Source: Corythucha ciliata (lineage: Eukaryota; Arthropoda; Insecta; Hemiptera; Tingidae). Taken from it: a stretch of 64,000 nt of DNA. Each line of letters begins with the position of its first letter. Within the stretch, counting starts at the first letter, position 1. Shown piece after piece: positions 22,652 through 33,950 of the stretch. The notes beneath the pieces were generated by a model. It saw nothing but the letters and a program-made list of their open reading frames with translations, did no database searches and was not told the DNA's origin. The position numbers were made by a program, and so were the translations under genes. The DNA lies in NCBI GenBank assembly GCA_038030265.1, contig CM075943.1, forward strand, positions 20,646,001 through 20,710,000, read 5' to 3'.

Positions 22652-25365
22652 CAAGGTGTTGGGAAATGAATGCTCTTTGAAGATAAAACCCTTCAAACGA
22701 TTCACGATCCCCCCCAACAAACTATCCAAACAATTGAAACCATTTTGTTTTCTTCGCAATATCATTCGGTTTCATTTGAATTTTTAAGTCTCGAAAGTCC
22801 ATCTGGATGAAGTCACACATCAATGATTCATTTCTTCGAGAAAAAACTTCATGAAATACAATGCTTAAAAAGAAGAAATATCGCTATTGAGTTGCATTTT
22901 ACTTAACGTATTATCCTCGCTTAGGGAAAAAATTAATATTGAAGTACTTATTCGGGCACAGTAGCGTAAGTTTAGGTGATACTGTCATAATATGGTAATA
23001 ATCATTTAGGACATGACTTCGTCAAACTATTTCATGACGTTCTACATCCATCAGAATAAAAATTAAAAATGACCGGTAACAAATTGTTTTGATTTAAAAA
23101 TAATGATTTTGTCCCGACTGTTTATTAATTTATATACGAATTAATTAATCATTCTTCGGAGAGAGGATTAGCCTTTGAGTTTCGTTATAAAATTAGGTAC
23201 ATAGCTCATTGGTCCAATGGAAGGGTTGCACTGTGCCAGGTATGCTAAATAATAACTTGGTAAGAACTTATAGGGAAGGCGATCTAGAGATGAACGCAGA
23301 GCCTTGAGAACGCAAGTATGTGAGACATATTGTTAAAAAACTAATGCGAGTTTATTGATTGGGGCGTTGTGATGCCAAATTCTGGGGTAACACGTACATA
23401 AATCCTAGCGTTATCATAACCAACTCTGTCGTTAAGGCAGGGTTATAATAAACAAGGACTTCTCCCACCATAGAGATATCCAGAAGAGGGGTGCGGACCG
23501 TTGCTGTATGACCGCAGACAAACTTGGAAAATTAGTGACTCCTCGATTCATACCGATATCTACAACAAGAGTGTTGCTTATGCAGATATGCGTACATTTG
23601 TGAAGTTAATTCTTTAATGTGTGAAGTATGAATATGTTCAAAGTGTGCATAATTATTTCAGAATTACGAGCTCCAAGCATCTCCTGTCGGCACATCAGTT
23701 AACTATAACTACTATTCCAATGCAATTTTTACCTCACAATTTTAATTCCAAAATTAACTGGTAAAAAATTAGTGTACCTTTCTTTGACAGCGATTTCGTA
23801 TTAGACGCATTGAAGTTAGGCGGATGGCGCATCCTCAGATTTACTCATATGTCGCCTCGTTCGATGAAGATGTAAATGATTGTGCAGAAGACGGTGGGGT
23901 GGGGGGGAATTCACGACAGATACCTCGAAGTCATGTCATATAGTTTGAAAGAAAACCCCGCACTACGTATAATTAAAATTCACTCGGAGGAAAATTTCGA
24001 TTGATCACTACGGCCCGATTTTATACAAAGCAAAAATATTGAAAATAACTCTTTCTCACTTAAATTTCAGACAGAACAGAGCCGAACCACTGGCTCCAGA
24101 TTTACTCCGGGCACACGGGTATTCCTTTGGAGCTCTATATTTCTTTTTTTCCTTCTTTCAAGAAGAGGGGAACTGCTTCCCTCCTGGGTGTGGGGTCTCC
24201 TTCTCATTTCTCTCTTTTATCCTCCTTCGTCTCGATTTTAGCATAAAAAGAAAAACAGAGTCGCTCGGGTACGTACATACGTATATTTTGTGGCTATAAT
24301 GTGTCAAACCCTTCATAAATTTACTCGGAATAATTCTCGGTGTTCTTCTATTTTCAACCTTGATTTGAAGGGGACGGGGAGGAGGTGTTCGGAATTGTGC
24401 AATAATAGTTTGTAAGATTAATTATTTTCAGCTTCAGCTCGCTTGAATACTCAAAGGACGTTTTGAATTATTTTATGTTATCAGAAATTATTCCGATTAT
24501 AGACCAAACATTCTATAAATAAAATAGTTAGTTATAATGCATCGTTGATTAAGAAATCAGGGTGGATCAAATCAAATTAAGTTGATTCAATTAACTAAAG
24601 TTCTCATTGAGTCACTCAATGATGGTTAGCACAAAAAGTCATACGATTTGGTTTTGTATGTATGCATCAAGTTAAAAGGAATCCCGGCTTAAAAAGTACT
24701 TAAATAGTACCAAAAACGTTTCTTGTACGAATGAAAAAAGAAAACCTCCATAATCAGTTTAGGACCTTTACCTGTTGAAAGCTTCTATTGAAGGCGTTGC
24801 TACGCTTAAGTCATGAAATTACAGAGTTGGAAGCACAAGTACCTACTTTATTCTCTGTAATAAATCAACTGTTTAAAAAGTAATGATTCATTTGGTGATT
24901 AATTCAAAGACTTCAGCACTTACAATCCCTTTTCACGGGTGCTGTTAACTTCTTTACTATTATTTTATAACGACACAAAATAATAGGTCCGTTTCATTGA
25001 TGCACTAGTGGCACACTAGTGTAGAAAATCATTCAAATGAGCTTTTCTACACCAGTAATGGCTCGGCCACACTATATGTGTCCACTTGTCCAAACAAATA
25101 CCTCCCAATTCGGGGACGGGCACCTTTTGTTTGGCATCCAAAATTTTTCTCGAGCATGATTGGTGGATTCCTCAACAGTGTTGCTATTTTAAGACCTCCC
25201 CCGAACCCGATCACAATCAATTTCTGACATTGCCCAGTGGCGAAACAAGCTGAGCGAGCACCCGGGGCGCACCTAAAGTGTACTCCCCCTCCCCTAGTCG
25301 CAACCCAAACCAGCGTGTTATTCCAGAACAGTGGTTCTTGACCTGTTTTAGCTGACAGACAGGGT
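22652..25365. other. Unannotated AT-rich sequence
   Basis: No gene recognised. The 86-codon frame at 24039-24299 is Phe-rich from pyrimidine tracts and has no domain. The 122-codon minus frame at 25047-25415 runs into the next array. Confidence 0.5.
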
Positions 25366-25369
25366 ATCA

Positions 25370-26110
25370 AAGCAGCTAAATCCAAGAAATTTGTTTTGAA
25401 AATGGGAAAGTCCACAAAATCTAATATGCCAAACCAGCGAAACTGACATTATAAAGAGCTTACACAACGAAATTCGTTGAAAGAATGAAAATACGCTCAA
25501 TTGAAGTTGAAATATCACAATTTGTGAAATTGGGGTTTGAAGGTGCCAAATCCACCACATTTGGTTATCCGCGACAAAATTGTGTTTTAAAAGAATCATT
25601 TGGTTTTAGCCAATTTTTTGTTAGAACAATCTAAAATTGTAAGGGCTGAGGTCATGAAGTTTGGTTTCCAATGAAGCGTAAATCCCCAAAATGGGTTGCA
25701 AAATCCATGAAGTTTTGCTTTGAAAGAGCACCCCCGCGAACAAAACCCACGAAATTTGGTTTTGAAAAAACAAAACGCCCAAAATGTGGATATTGAAACA
25801 GCAAAACTACCAGAAACTAGGATTTCAACGAGACACGAATCCAAAAAAGTTTATTTTTGAGAGGGATAAAATCCGTGAAACTGAAGTTTGTAAGAGCCAA
25901 AACAACGTACTTCGGATTTTCAGTATCTGCAATCACAGTAACGTCCAAGCGATAGGAAATCTCCAAAGTTAAAAGACCCAGCCGCATTAAAGGTCCATCC
26001 ACAGCAAATTCAACTACAGCAAAGCTCCAATCGTAAAAAGCTCAAACCACAGTAACGTCCCAACCACAGCAAAGTTCCAAGTACGAATAAGGTCCAACCA
26101 CATATTTTTA
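25370..26110 (+). repeat. Degenerate tandem array, class E
   Basis: Phrases 'cacgaaatttggttttgaa' and 'gagccaaa' recur about every 30-35 bp. The last 120 bp switch to a simpler motif, 'caaccacagcaaagttcca', about 22 bp long. Confidence 0.75.
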
Positions 26111-26199
26111 TAATATTCTTGTAATAACTAAGTACACATTTATTTCAACATATACATTTCATTAATTATTACATATTTTTATCAATTTTTCGATTGACT

Positions 26200-27140
26200 C
26201 CACCAAAATTTCACTGAAGATCAGCCTTTGGTTCCGGAAGCTCTCAAAGCTTGATGACAAGCTGCGAAATTTCGTCATTAGAAGCCAAATACGTGTGAAA
26301 TTGTAAGTTTTGGGTATGCATATTCTAAAAATTCCGAGTTAATGCTCTTAATTCACCCAGAACTGCAAGTTTCGTGGCTTATTTTTAGGCCCGATTTCAA
26401 CATTTTGGAGCTGAATATCTTCGAAATCAGAAAGTTACCTGGTGGGAAATCCGCGAGAATAGGTAGTTTCTTGTGCAAAATTGGAAGTATTCGCAGAACC
26501 CAGGCTATCCTGATGGGTTCCAAAAAGGTAGCACGACAGCGCCCGAAGGCTGCTACAAAATGAAATCACGTTCGGGCTGAAAATCTATGAAATTACAAAT
26601 TTTGGGGCTGAGCATTCGCGAAATCGCTGGTTTCTGATATTTACTGTCACGAAATTGCAAGTTTCGGGACCTTTTCTTGGTGACTGCTATAGCTGTCCAC
26701 GACAGCGCCAAAATTATGACATAATAGTCGCAAAATTGCAACATTTTGGAACTAAATGTCTGCGAAATTAGGAAGTTACCAGGTGGAAAATTCGCGAAAT
26801 AACTAGTTTCTGGTGTTTATTTGTGCGAGTAGTCGATGGTCCCTATTTTCGTCAAATTGCTAATTTCTGGTCTTTATTTTCAGCGAAATTGCTAGTTCGG
26901 GTACCTTTTTATAATGACTCCGGGTTGACCGGTCCCGACATCATCCAATGCATGGCAAATATTGCACACGAAATTTCATCATCTGCTCTGAGCTGAAAAT
27001 CTGCGATATTACGTTTTGGGCACAAATATTCGCGACATTGCTTGTTTCTGGTGTATATTTTTGCGACTTTGCAAGTTGATGGTCTTTATTTTAGTGAAAT
27101 TAAAAATGTTTGGTCACAATTCACAACACAGCTCATTTCT
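26200..27140 (+). repeat. Degenerate tandem array, class D (reverse of C), with spacer
   Basis: Phrases 'gcgaaattgctagtttctgg', 'tctttatttt' and 'gggctgaatatt' recur every 30-32 bp. The GC-richer spacer of class C occurs here in reverse at about 26515-26560, 26675-26715 and 26910-26945 (for example CACGACAGCGCC). Confidence 0.8.
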
Positions 27141-27584
27141 GTTCTGACGTCTGGTTCATGAAATGGGGAACTTGCACATTTTTCAAAAGTTGGTGTTTCT
27201 TAAAGAGTGCTCTTCCACATGCCTATTGCTCACATTAAACTCTGAAATCAATCAAGGATGTTTTTTTTAGCGAATTTTTAAAAATTTTGAGTAGGGGTTC
27301 GATTACGTCAAAACTTATTTATTGAAATTGATGATGTGGGGAAGAGGGGGTTAGACGCGTTTACTGGAGGGGAATTTTTCATGTTATTTGTAAACAAACA
27401 ATTTTAGAGTTCCCTCAAATGCTTCACAAGTAAGGATTTACGTCATTTCCCCTGGCACCATCCATCCCCTCCTAAAGAACTTTGAACCTTTTTTAAAAAT
27501 CTTAAAACGCACCAATCGAGTTGCAACTTCCGTTGTTGTCCTTCAGTTCACGGGTCAAATCACCGGTATGCTTTTCTTCCCAAT

Positions 27585-27725
27585 CTGAGATTCATGCAAG
27601 TTCCCGATTGCAAGTTTTAGGTCTAAATAATCGCAAAATTGGTAGTTTCCAGTCTAAATTCTCGCAAAATTGGTAGTTTACGGTCTTCAATTTCACGAAA
27701 ATTCAAGTTTTTAATCCTTTTTTGG
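27585..27725 (+). repeat. Short class D array block
   Basis: Three or four units with 'cgcaaaattggtagtttc' followed by a spacer-like GC-rich stretch to about 27775. It is separated from the previous class D block by 440 bp without recognisable units. Confidence 0.65.
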
Positions 27726-28671
27726 AGGGCGCAGACCTTGGGCAAGCCTGGCCCTGTCTGCACCGTAAGCCTGACGAATAGCCATGTAATCAAGGCTGGA
27801 TTTAGGAGGCAAGAGGCCCTTTTTTTAACGTCTCATTCCAGTATCTTTGCAAAACAATAAATTTCTTCCAGGTTATACATAATTTATTATGCAGGTGGTT
27901 TTTGCGGATTATTTGGTCAAATTTCATTGAAGATTTACAAAATGTGTAACAATATACGAATAAAAAGGGAAAATCATAATTTCTTACGAAATAGGTAAAA
28001 TCATAATATGTTACGACGGACTTCTTTCGTCAAAGGGGATGATGACGTCACTATAGCTCAGCGCTTGCAAATAAGTTCTGCCTCTATGCAGCGGACACCT
28101 TGAGAATTTCAGCCGTTGCACTTTCCTTTTTTGGTGGAGGAACCCAGGTAATTTTTCAATAATCGAATCGTGGTTTCCACGTTACGATAGAAAACCTATA
28201 AACCAGATGAACGCATCAGTAGTGATGCACGAGACCGAGACGAGACTTGAGTGGTCTCGGTCTCGTCTCGAAAAGTTAAAGGCGCGAATTCAAAGTATGT
28301 GTGATATTAGTGACGAGTGATCCTATTCTCGCCTCAATGATTACAGATGACGACGATAGATGAATTTATACTTTGCTTTCCTTCCTTAGTGGCTCGTGGC
28401 ACGAAGGGATAAGTGATACACTACTGATTAATCATAATGTTATGCAGGATAGAATTGTGAGCTGTACACTGAGAAAAAAAATGGGCACTTTCTCTGTTAA
28501 ATTCAACCGAGAATTCTCTGTTAAACGGTAGCACCCGAGACGAGGTCGGTACATTTAACCGATATGACACATCTAGGTTAAAGCATGTCAAACTCTGTAA
28601 GTACTAATCTCGGTAAAATCGAATTTCGAGGTAACAGAGAATAATGGTGTATTCTACAGAGACTTTCTCCT

Positions 28672-28926
28672 ACCATTCTTGGTCATATCAACAGAGAAGG
28701 ATTGCTCATTTAACGTAGATCTCTCGGTGTAATCTACAGACTAAGTCAGTACATTACACGTACCACTCTCTGTCATATCAACAGAGGATTGCTCATTTAA
28801 CGTAGATCTGTTTGTGTGGTCTGCAGAGACAGTCAGTACATTACACGCACCACTCTCTGTCATATGAAGAAAGGATTGCTCATTTAACGTACATCTCTTC
28901 GTGTATTTTGCAGAGCCAATAAGTGA
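28672..28926. repeat. Three tandem units of about 87-90 bp
   Basis: Units begin at 28672, 28762 and 28849, each with ACCA(c/t)TCT..GTCATAT followed by GATTGCTCATTTAACGTA and a Ctctg-rich end. The third is cut short. They lie near the left end of the 2.5-kb TIR element. Confidence 0.85.
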
Positions 28927-29303
28927 TGCTGTAGGTCAAAAAATGTCAGCAAAAAAAAAATGTACCAAAATAATAATAAGTTATTTTTATTAACCTAAGT
29001 TCAATGACAAGCGTAATGGCAAAAGGAGAAACATATCACAAAAATGTCCATAAATATTTAATAACATTAATTAACAAAAAAATGCAAGCTTACTTTAGCT
29101 TATTTATTTATTTTATAGCGCAATATTCAAGCTATTGAATTTGATATTGTTGTATAATATATGAGTTAACTGATGCAGCAGGTGTGACAGTTTTTGGAAA
29201 AGGAAATTTAAGTGCTTGCAAGCTGAAATAATGAGTTTTGACTTCCCGTTCGACAAAATGGCTGTGATAAATGTTACGAAGTAATGATAAGTTATCTTCT
29301 TAC

Positions 29304-29866
29304 CGTCGTTGGCAAGAGCTTGAATTTCAGTGAAGCTTTTGCGGTGCTCGGGCCTGCTCAATTCGAGACGTTTTCGAGCTTCTGCCACGATCCGATCACC
29401 GTACTTCAAGAGTCCTGGCATCAACGCGAAGTCTGGGGCTTCTGGCGCTTGCCTCCTAAAGTCAGAGTCCACCTTGAAAAATGAAAAATATGCATGCTTG
29501 GTTTTTATTGCGTTGGAGTAAGATGATAGTTAGTTCCTTCTTACCAATTCTAGATCTATGGTATGGGTATCCTAAAAACTTTAAAAGGTCCAAGTATGAA
29601 TCAAATAACGGCGTGGTCATCGATATGTTCCACCGTTTCGAAAATGAGTTCCTCCAGGCCTCTCGAAGAATCTCAGAAGCACTCAAGCCACTGAAGCCAG
29701 TAATCAGTTCCAAAGTTGCGTCATTGGTCACAATTCTATTAAACAATAAATATAATTTACTAGATTAAAGGCAAATAATAATTCAACACCATGAAAAGGT
29801 TTTCTATAGGACAAATATTTAAGATAATAACTTACAGGACAACAAAATCACAAACGGAAGTAGCTG
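29304..29866 (-). CDS. Candidate spliced gene, unknown function
   Basis: Three exon-like segments on the minus strand are bordered by consensus splice sites. Exon 29866-29839 (after a ...GCATGCAG acceptor) ends at a GTAAGT donor. Exon 29735-29545 follows TTTATTGTTTAATAG and ends at GTAAGA. Exon 29472-29304 follows TTTTTCAAG and ends at GTAAGA. The first two join in frame across the 103-bp gap (…VCDFVV-LIVTNDATLELI…), which is unlikely by chance. The third is in frame only if the acceptor CAAG lying 25 nt further on is used (exon start 29447), giving APEAPDFALMPGLLKYGDR; with the nearest acceptor the frame is lost. An upstream exon may end at a GTATGT donor near 29930. No domain is recognised. 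It could be the element's own gene, a captured host fragment, or already a pseudogene. Confidence 0.4.
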
Positions 29867-30210
29867 CATGCCAAAATGAATTTATAAATCACGTTAATAA
29901 AAAGTAAAAAAAAAAACTTTTGAACCACATACCTTTGAGAAGAAGATCGTTTTTTGAAATCCGCAAAAAAAAACTGATAAATAATCGCAATAATAATCTA
30001 TTATACTTATTAAACTCACAATACTAAACGACGAGCACCCTTCACTTCATCCAACACATCACTAATAAAGAACGCGACCTTTGGTACGCTGAGCCCTTTC
30101 CTCCCCACTATATTTTGTTTTCAACAGATAATCCACCGAGAAATGACAAGCTATTACAGAGAAGAGGGATATTTAACCGAGTTGGCCTCGGTTAAATATT
30201 TTGCTCTGCC

Positions 30211-30276
30211 GATTTAACAGAGTTAGTAAGATTGTTTAACAGAGTTGGTAAGGTGATTTAACAGAGTTGGTCTGTA
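30211..30276 (+). repeat. Three tandem units of about 22 bp
   Basis: GATTTAACAGAGTTAGTAA and two close copies follow one another. The TTTAACAGAG core also appears, mostly reversed, at the left end of the same TIR element, so these may be transposase-binding repeats. Confidence 0.75.
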
Positions 30277-31038
30277 GTGAAAAGTGTTGATTCAACGTAG
30301 ACAAATTTGTAGTCTGCCACGTGCCGATTTGTCAAGATATTACTTTTTATTATGTAGACAATTTATGAACTTGTCGAAATATGAAAACATCCTTACGGAA
30401 GTGCACGGTCCCCCGATGCAACTGCTTGACAAAGTTTCCTTTGAAGGGAAAGAGGAAGAGGGAAGAAAAATTGATCACAACTAAGCAACTGAGTGAACGA
30501 CAAATTTTGAAATAATGTGAACTACCACTTCTTAAGTTTGCCTTAGAAAAATCTTATTTTGGCAAAAGAATCGCATGATTGGATGACAATGAGGGCCCTA
30601 CTTTTCGAGACACTGAAATAATCGAGCAAAAGTTGTACAATACACTCCGCCAGCTGCCGGACTGTTTTTTGTAGTTAACAGAGTAGGTCCGTTGATTAGC
30701 ATACTTTTGAAAACAGAGTACTAGTTGTTTTTACATAGTACCGCTGCGAATATCGGTTAAAGACAGAAAAACTTTACTAACAGAGTCACTAATCTCTGTA
30801 AAACGCATTTTTGACCGAAAGTTCACGGTTAAGTATAGTTAAGCAGGCGATTTCTATGCTGTTCCCACATAGAAAGTGCATTAACCAAGAAGGACCATGC
30901 AAAAAGTGCAGAACTTCTCGGTAAAACCAACCGAGAACTGCTTTAACATACCTCATTAACAGACCATTTTTCTCAGTGTACGTATACTTGAAGAATAACG
31001 ACTTGTCTACTCACTGAAATTACACCTTTTTTTATTTC

Positions 31039-31083
31039 GACTCGGTGAACCGGTTTTCAATGTATTTCATACATCATCCTCAG
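31039..31083 (-). ncRNA. Hammerhead ribozyme-like motif, left arm
   Basis: The mirror copy of the motif at 31428-31472, identical in sequence because the arms are reverse complements. The core CTGAGGA is at 31083-31077 and GTC at 31041-31039. The same reservations apply. Confidence 0.4.
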
Positions 31084-31427
31084 ACCTATGTCAATAGGTG
31101 ATAAAATTAATCAAAATAGGTGGGAGTCAGAAACATCCCCGTCAAGAAAAATATGTTGTGGGTGTGAATCAAGCATTGGATAAGCCGCTCAAAGGTTTAC
31201 CGCCCGTTCCACACCGTTGTCTAGCTGCCTACTGTAGGCAGCTAGACAACCAGTCTAAATTTACAGTAGCTGCCTACAGTAGGCAGCTAGACAACGGTGT
31301 GGAACGGGCGGTAAACCTTTGAGCGGCTTATCCAATGCTTGATTCACACCCACAACATATTTTTCTTGACGGGGATGTTTCTGACTCCCACCTATTTTGA
31401 TTAATTTTATCACCTATTGACATAGGT

Positions 31428-31472
31428 CTGAGGATGATGTATGAAATACATTGAAAACCGGTTCACCGAGTC
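31428..31472 (+). ncRNA. Hammerhead ribozyme-like motif, right arm
   Basis: CTGAGGA (31428-31434) fits the CUGANGA core. A stem ATGTAT-GAA-ATACAT follows, then GAAAA (31453-31457), and a GTC cleavage-type triplet lies at 31470-31472 before an AATAAAA tract. The closing pair of stem II is imperfect and stem I is weak, so activity is doubtful. Confidence 0.4.
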
Positions 31473-31844
31473 GAAATAAAAAAAAGGTGTAATTTCAGTG
31501 AGTAGACAAGTCGTTATTCTTCAAGTCTACTGATTAATAACCAAAGAGCTTTGTAATTGCCCCAAAATAGAATCGTGCCTTTAAAACAATCGTCACACTG
31601 AGAACGTGAAAGGGGAACAGTTGGGAATCAACGAGATCAACTCAAAACCTCGAACATGCCAACTCATTTAGTTCAAGCAGGAGACTTCCCATCCCAGACA
31701 CGACGAGGCAGAGGTGCACAATCCCCACCTCATACATCAGACACTCCTTCTCATGCTTCAACTGGCAATGTTAGTTAAAAGAGAGAAAAAAAAAAAGCGG
31801 TGTCGAGTTTGATGATAGCGGCCTAGGGAAGTTTCAAACGCAAT

Positions 31845-32138
31845 TTTCTTTTTTTCTTTTTTTTGGGGGTGCCAGGCTTTGAACCCGGCTGGCGCCTCCC
31901 TTGGGCTCCTACGCCATACCCAGATCTAACTGTGCACTTCACACCCGTACTACGCGGGCGTTTCGGTCGGTGCGCGGTTTGTTGAACGAACATCGCCGGG
32001 AATGCCCACACGAAGCCGAGTGTGCCGTGTCACAGCTCGCCACAGCCTTATAGTGTAACGGGCAATGGCTGGATTCGAACTCAGACCTGCTGGGTTGCGA
32101 AGCGAGCATTGTATCCATTACACCATCGAGGCGCGCTC
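31845..32138 (-). mobile_element. tRNA-derived SINE
   Basis: On the minus strand the element starts GCCTCGATGGTGTAATGG and ends in an A-rich tail (the T-rich tract at 31845-31864). Its head contains an A box (TGGTGTAATGG, about 32125-32115) and a B box (GAGTTCGAATCC, about 32082-32071) in tRNA spacing. The cloverleaf is poor, with mismatches in the D and T stems, so it is not a working tRNA gene. Comparison with the intact hAT-like copy shows it as an insertion. No clear target duplication is left. Confidence 0.75.
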
Positions 32139-33659
32139 CCTTCCACTAAGCAGCCTGGCCGCGGCAGCCAGTTGGCTGCTGTGCAGTTGGGCTTGTTCTA
32201 GTGGCTGCCCCAGCCTGGAAATCTTTGCTGCCTAGTGCGCGGGCACCCATATGTTGCAATGTATTTCACCGGCCCCCCCGGGAACCCTAACCCCTTTTTT
32301 TTATTATTACGATACTTAGGCATAAAGGAGCTTTTAACGACCGAGGCACGATGTTTGTGACACGAGACAAAGTCGAGTGCCATCATCGGTAGAGTTTGTA
32401 GTGCGATTATACGTCTCAGGATCGTACGCTTTTTTTACCTTCAATCGTACAAAGACTTTTAAAATCAATTAGGTTCATAATTTATTAATTTAACGATTCC
32501 GTAAAGTCTCCCATTTGTCACACAACTTCATTTCAGAGAAATAAAAAAGAAGAAACAAAAGAAGCGACCCCAAAATAACTTTTTTGACGCGGTGTGCAAA
32601 GTACTTTTTTTTATTAAAATATGGGCTGATTTTTTGGGCCACGCCGATGAAGTGAGTGTTTTATCCCCTAGGCTATAAAATAATCAGCTGTTTAAAAAAA
32701 AATAGTATCTTACATATAACGAGACACGTAATATAATATAAGTGCCATTTTACTTACGAGTACTTTGCTTGGCTGGCGAGGCAAAGCCGAGTCGGCTAAA
32801 AGAGTACGAGCAAGTGAATTTAGATATGCACGATATTTTTCGCGCGACAAGTGAAATAATAGTATATTTCACTACAAGTGAGGGAAGTGGAGTTTTACCT
32901 GCGAGTTGTGTTTGGCTCACGAGGCGGGGCCGAGTGAGCTAAAAACAACGAGCAGAGTGAAAGCTTCTTCCTCACGAGTTGTGGATATTATTTTTCGTAT
33001 GATCAACAGGTTTAATTGTCTTTCCTGCAAGTGTTCGGAGGCAAGGGTACGCTAATTGAATACAGAACTTTTTTTTCACTTTCCTTCACTAGTGAGTGAA
33101 AACCTTCCTGTTTCCTTCGCTTGCGTGGGAAAATGTGAAATTATGGGCATTCTGCCTTACTTTCCTTCACTAGTGAGTGAAAAAAAATAGTTTTTCCACC
33201 TAGCTCATCTTTTCAAAGTAAAAATCAACTTCCCTGTTGAGGTACCTGGAAGGGGAAGTATCACTTCCCTCCTTGATCGTGCGAAAACCAGCATGTATAA
33301 TACGTGAAAGAAGAAGAAATGTGCGTGTTTCCTATGATAATTTTACAAAAAGTAAACTTTTTCCCATTATTTTATGTCATTTTGTGCGTTGGGGGGGGGG
33401 TGATATGTCCACCCCTTGGATCCACCACAGCCCGGAGGCCCATGACACAATAGCTGTCTCGGCATGAAACAAGGTCATTTCATTGTTAAAACGTTCGGTA
33501 TTCATAAATGAGCCATCATTTTTTCATTCTTTTAATTCCGAGACCGAGACCAGTCTCGGTCTCATCTCGGTCTCGGCTCGTGACCAGAAAACTTGGTCTC
33601 GGTCTCGCTCCAGAAATGATGGTCAGTGTCTCGGTCAGTGGCTTCAGTAAATCCAGCGT

Positions 33660-33950
33660 AATCTTAAATAAAGTCTTAAGAAGCCGCTCTTTGAAGGATC
33701 CCTGGAGCGGGAGAAATCCCCCTAAATCCTAAGGTCGAGGTTAATCTAAATTATAATTTCATATCCTCAGTGTATCCTCGCAATTAATTCATTAAACCCC
33801 TCCAGCATATCATTTCTAATACCTTCAAATAACGCTTCTAGTAAGCCTCTGGTGTCAGGGAAACCTGCGTAAGCCGCATTAATGCGATAAGAAGCCGTTT
33901 ATTCGAGAATCCCTGGCGTGGGAGAAATCCCCCTAAATCCTGCAAGGTGT
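33660..33950 (+). repeat. Direct repeat of about 60-80 bp, two copies
   Basis: Segments near 33676-33735 and 33886-33945 share AGAAGCCG(c/t), GGAGCGGGAGAAATCCCCCT-type text and CTAAATCCT. They are spaced 210 bp apart, just outside copy 1 of the hAT-like element. Confidence 0.7.

Larger units (their letters stand above)
28467..30978. mobile_element. 2.5-kb TIR element of unknown superfamily
   Basis: The left end is CACTGAGAAAAAAAATGG; the right end, reverse complemented, is CACTGAGAAAAATGG. Both are bordered by TA (28465-28466 and 30979-30980), a possible target duplication or an extension of the inverted repeat. Subterminal TTTAACAGAG / CTCTGTTAAA motifs are numerous at both ends, as transposase-binding repeats often are. 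A candidate spliced minus-strand gene lies inside. Superfamily not assigned. Confidence 0.7.
30986..31526. repeat. Near-perfect 259-bp-arm foldback (Penelope-like?)
   Basis: The left arm 30986-31244 and right arm 31267-31526 are reverse complements apart from a one-base length difference in a poly(A/T) run; the loop is 22 bp. The arms include a smaller palindrome (CTAGCTGCCTACTGTAGGCA) near the centre. Each arm carries a hammerhead-like motif followed by an A-rich tract, as in the terminal repeats of Penelope-like retroelements, which are known to occur in inverted pairs. The 12-mer CTACTGATTAAT directly follows the right arm (31527-31538) and recurs at 28421-28432, possibly its target duplication. 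Confidence 0.85.
28220..33625. mobile_element. hAT-like element copy 1, broken by nested insertions
   Basis: The left end TAGTGATGCACGAGACCGAG and following 180 bp match, in reverse orientation, the right end of the intact copy at 62241-63827. The match resumes at about 31815, is broken again by a SINE (31845-32138), continues at 32139-33283 and ends in degraded GAGACC-rich terminal sequence near 33540-33625. The candidate left target site is CGCATCAG (28212-28219); no matching right octamer was found because that end is eroded. The element has no coding frame; its ends are built of GAGACC/GAGACG hexamers. Confidence 0.8.

Noticed and set aside
32066..32138. Functional tRNA gene on the minus strand
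   Set aside because: A and B boxes are present, but D and T stems mispair and the anticodon loop is ambiguous; an A-rich tail and its position as an insertion point to a SINE.
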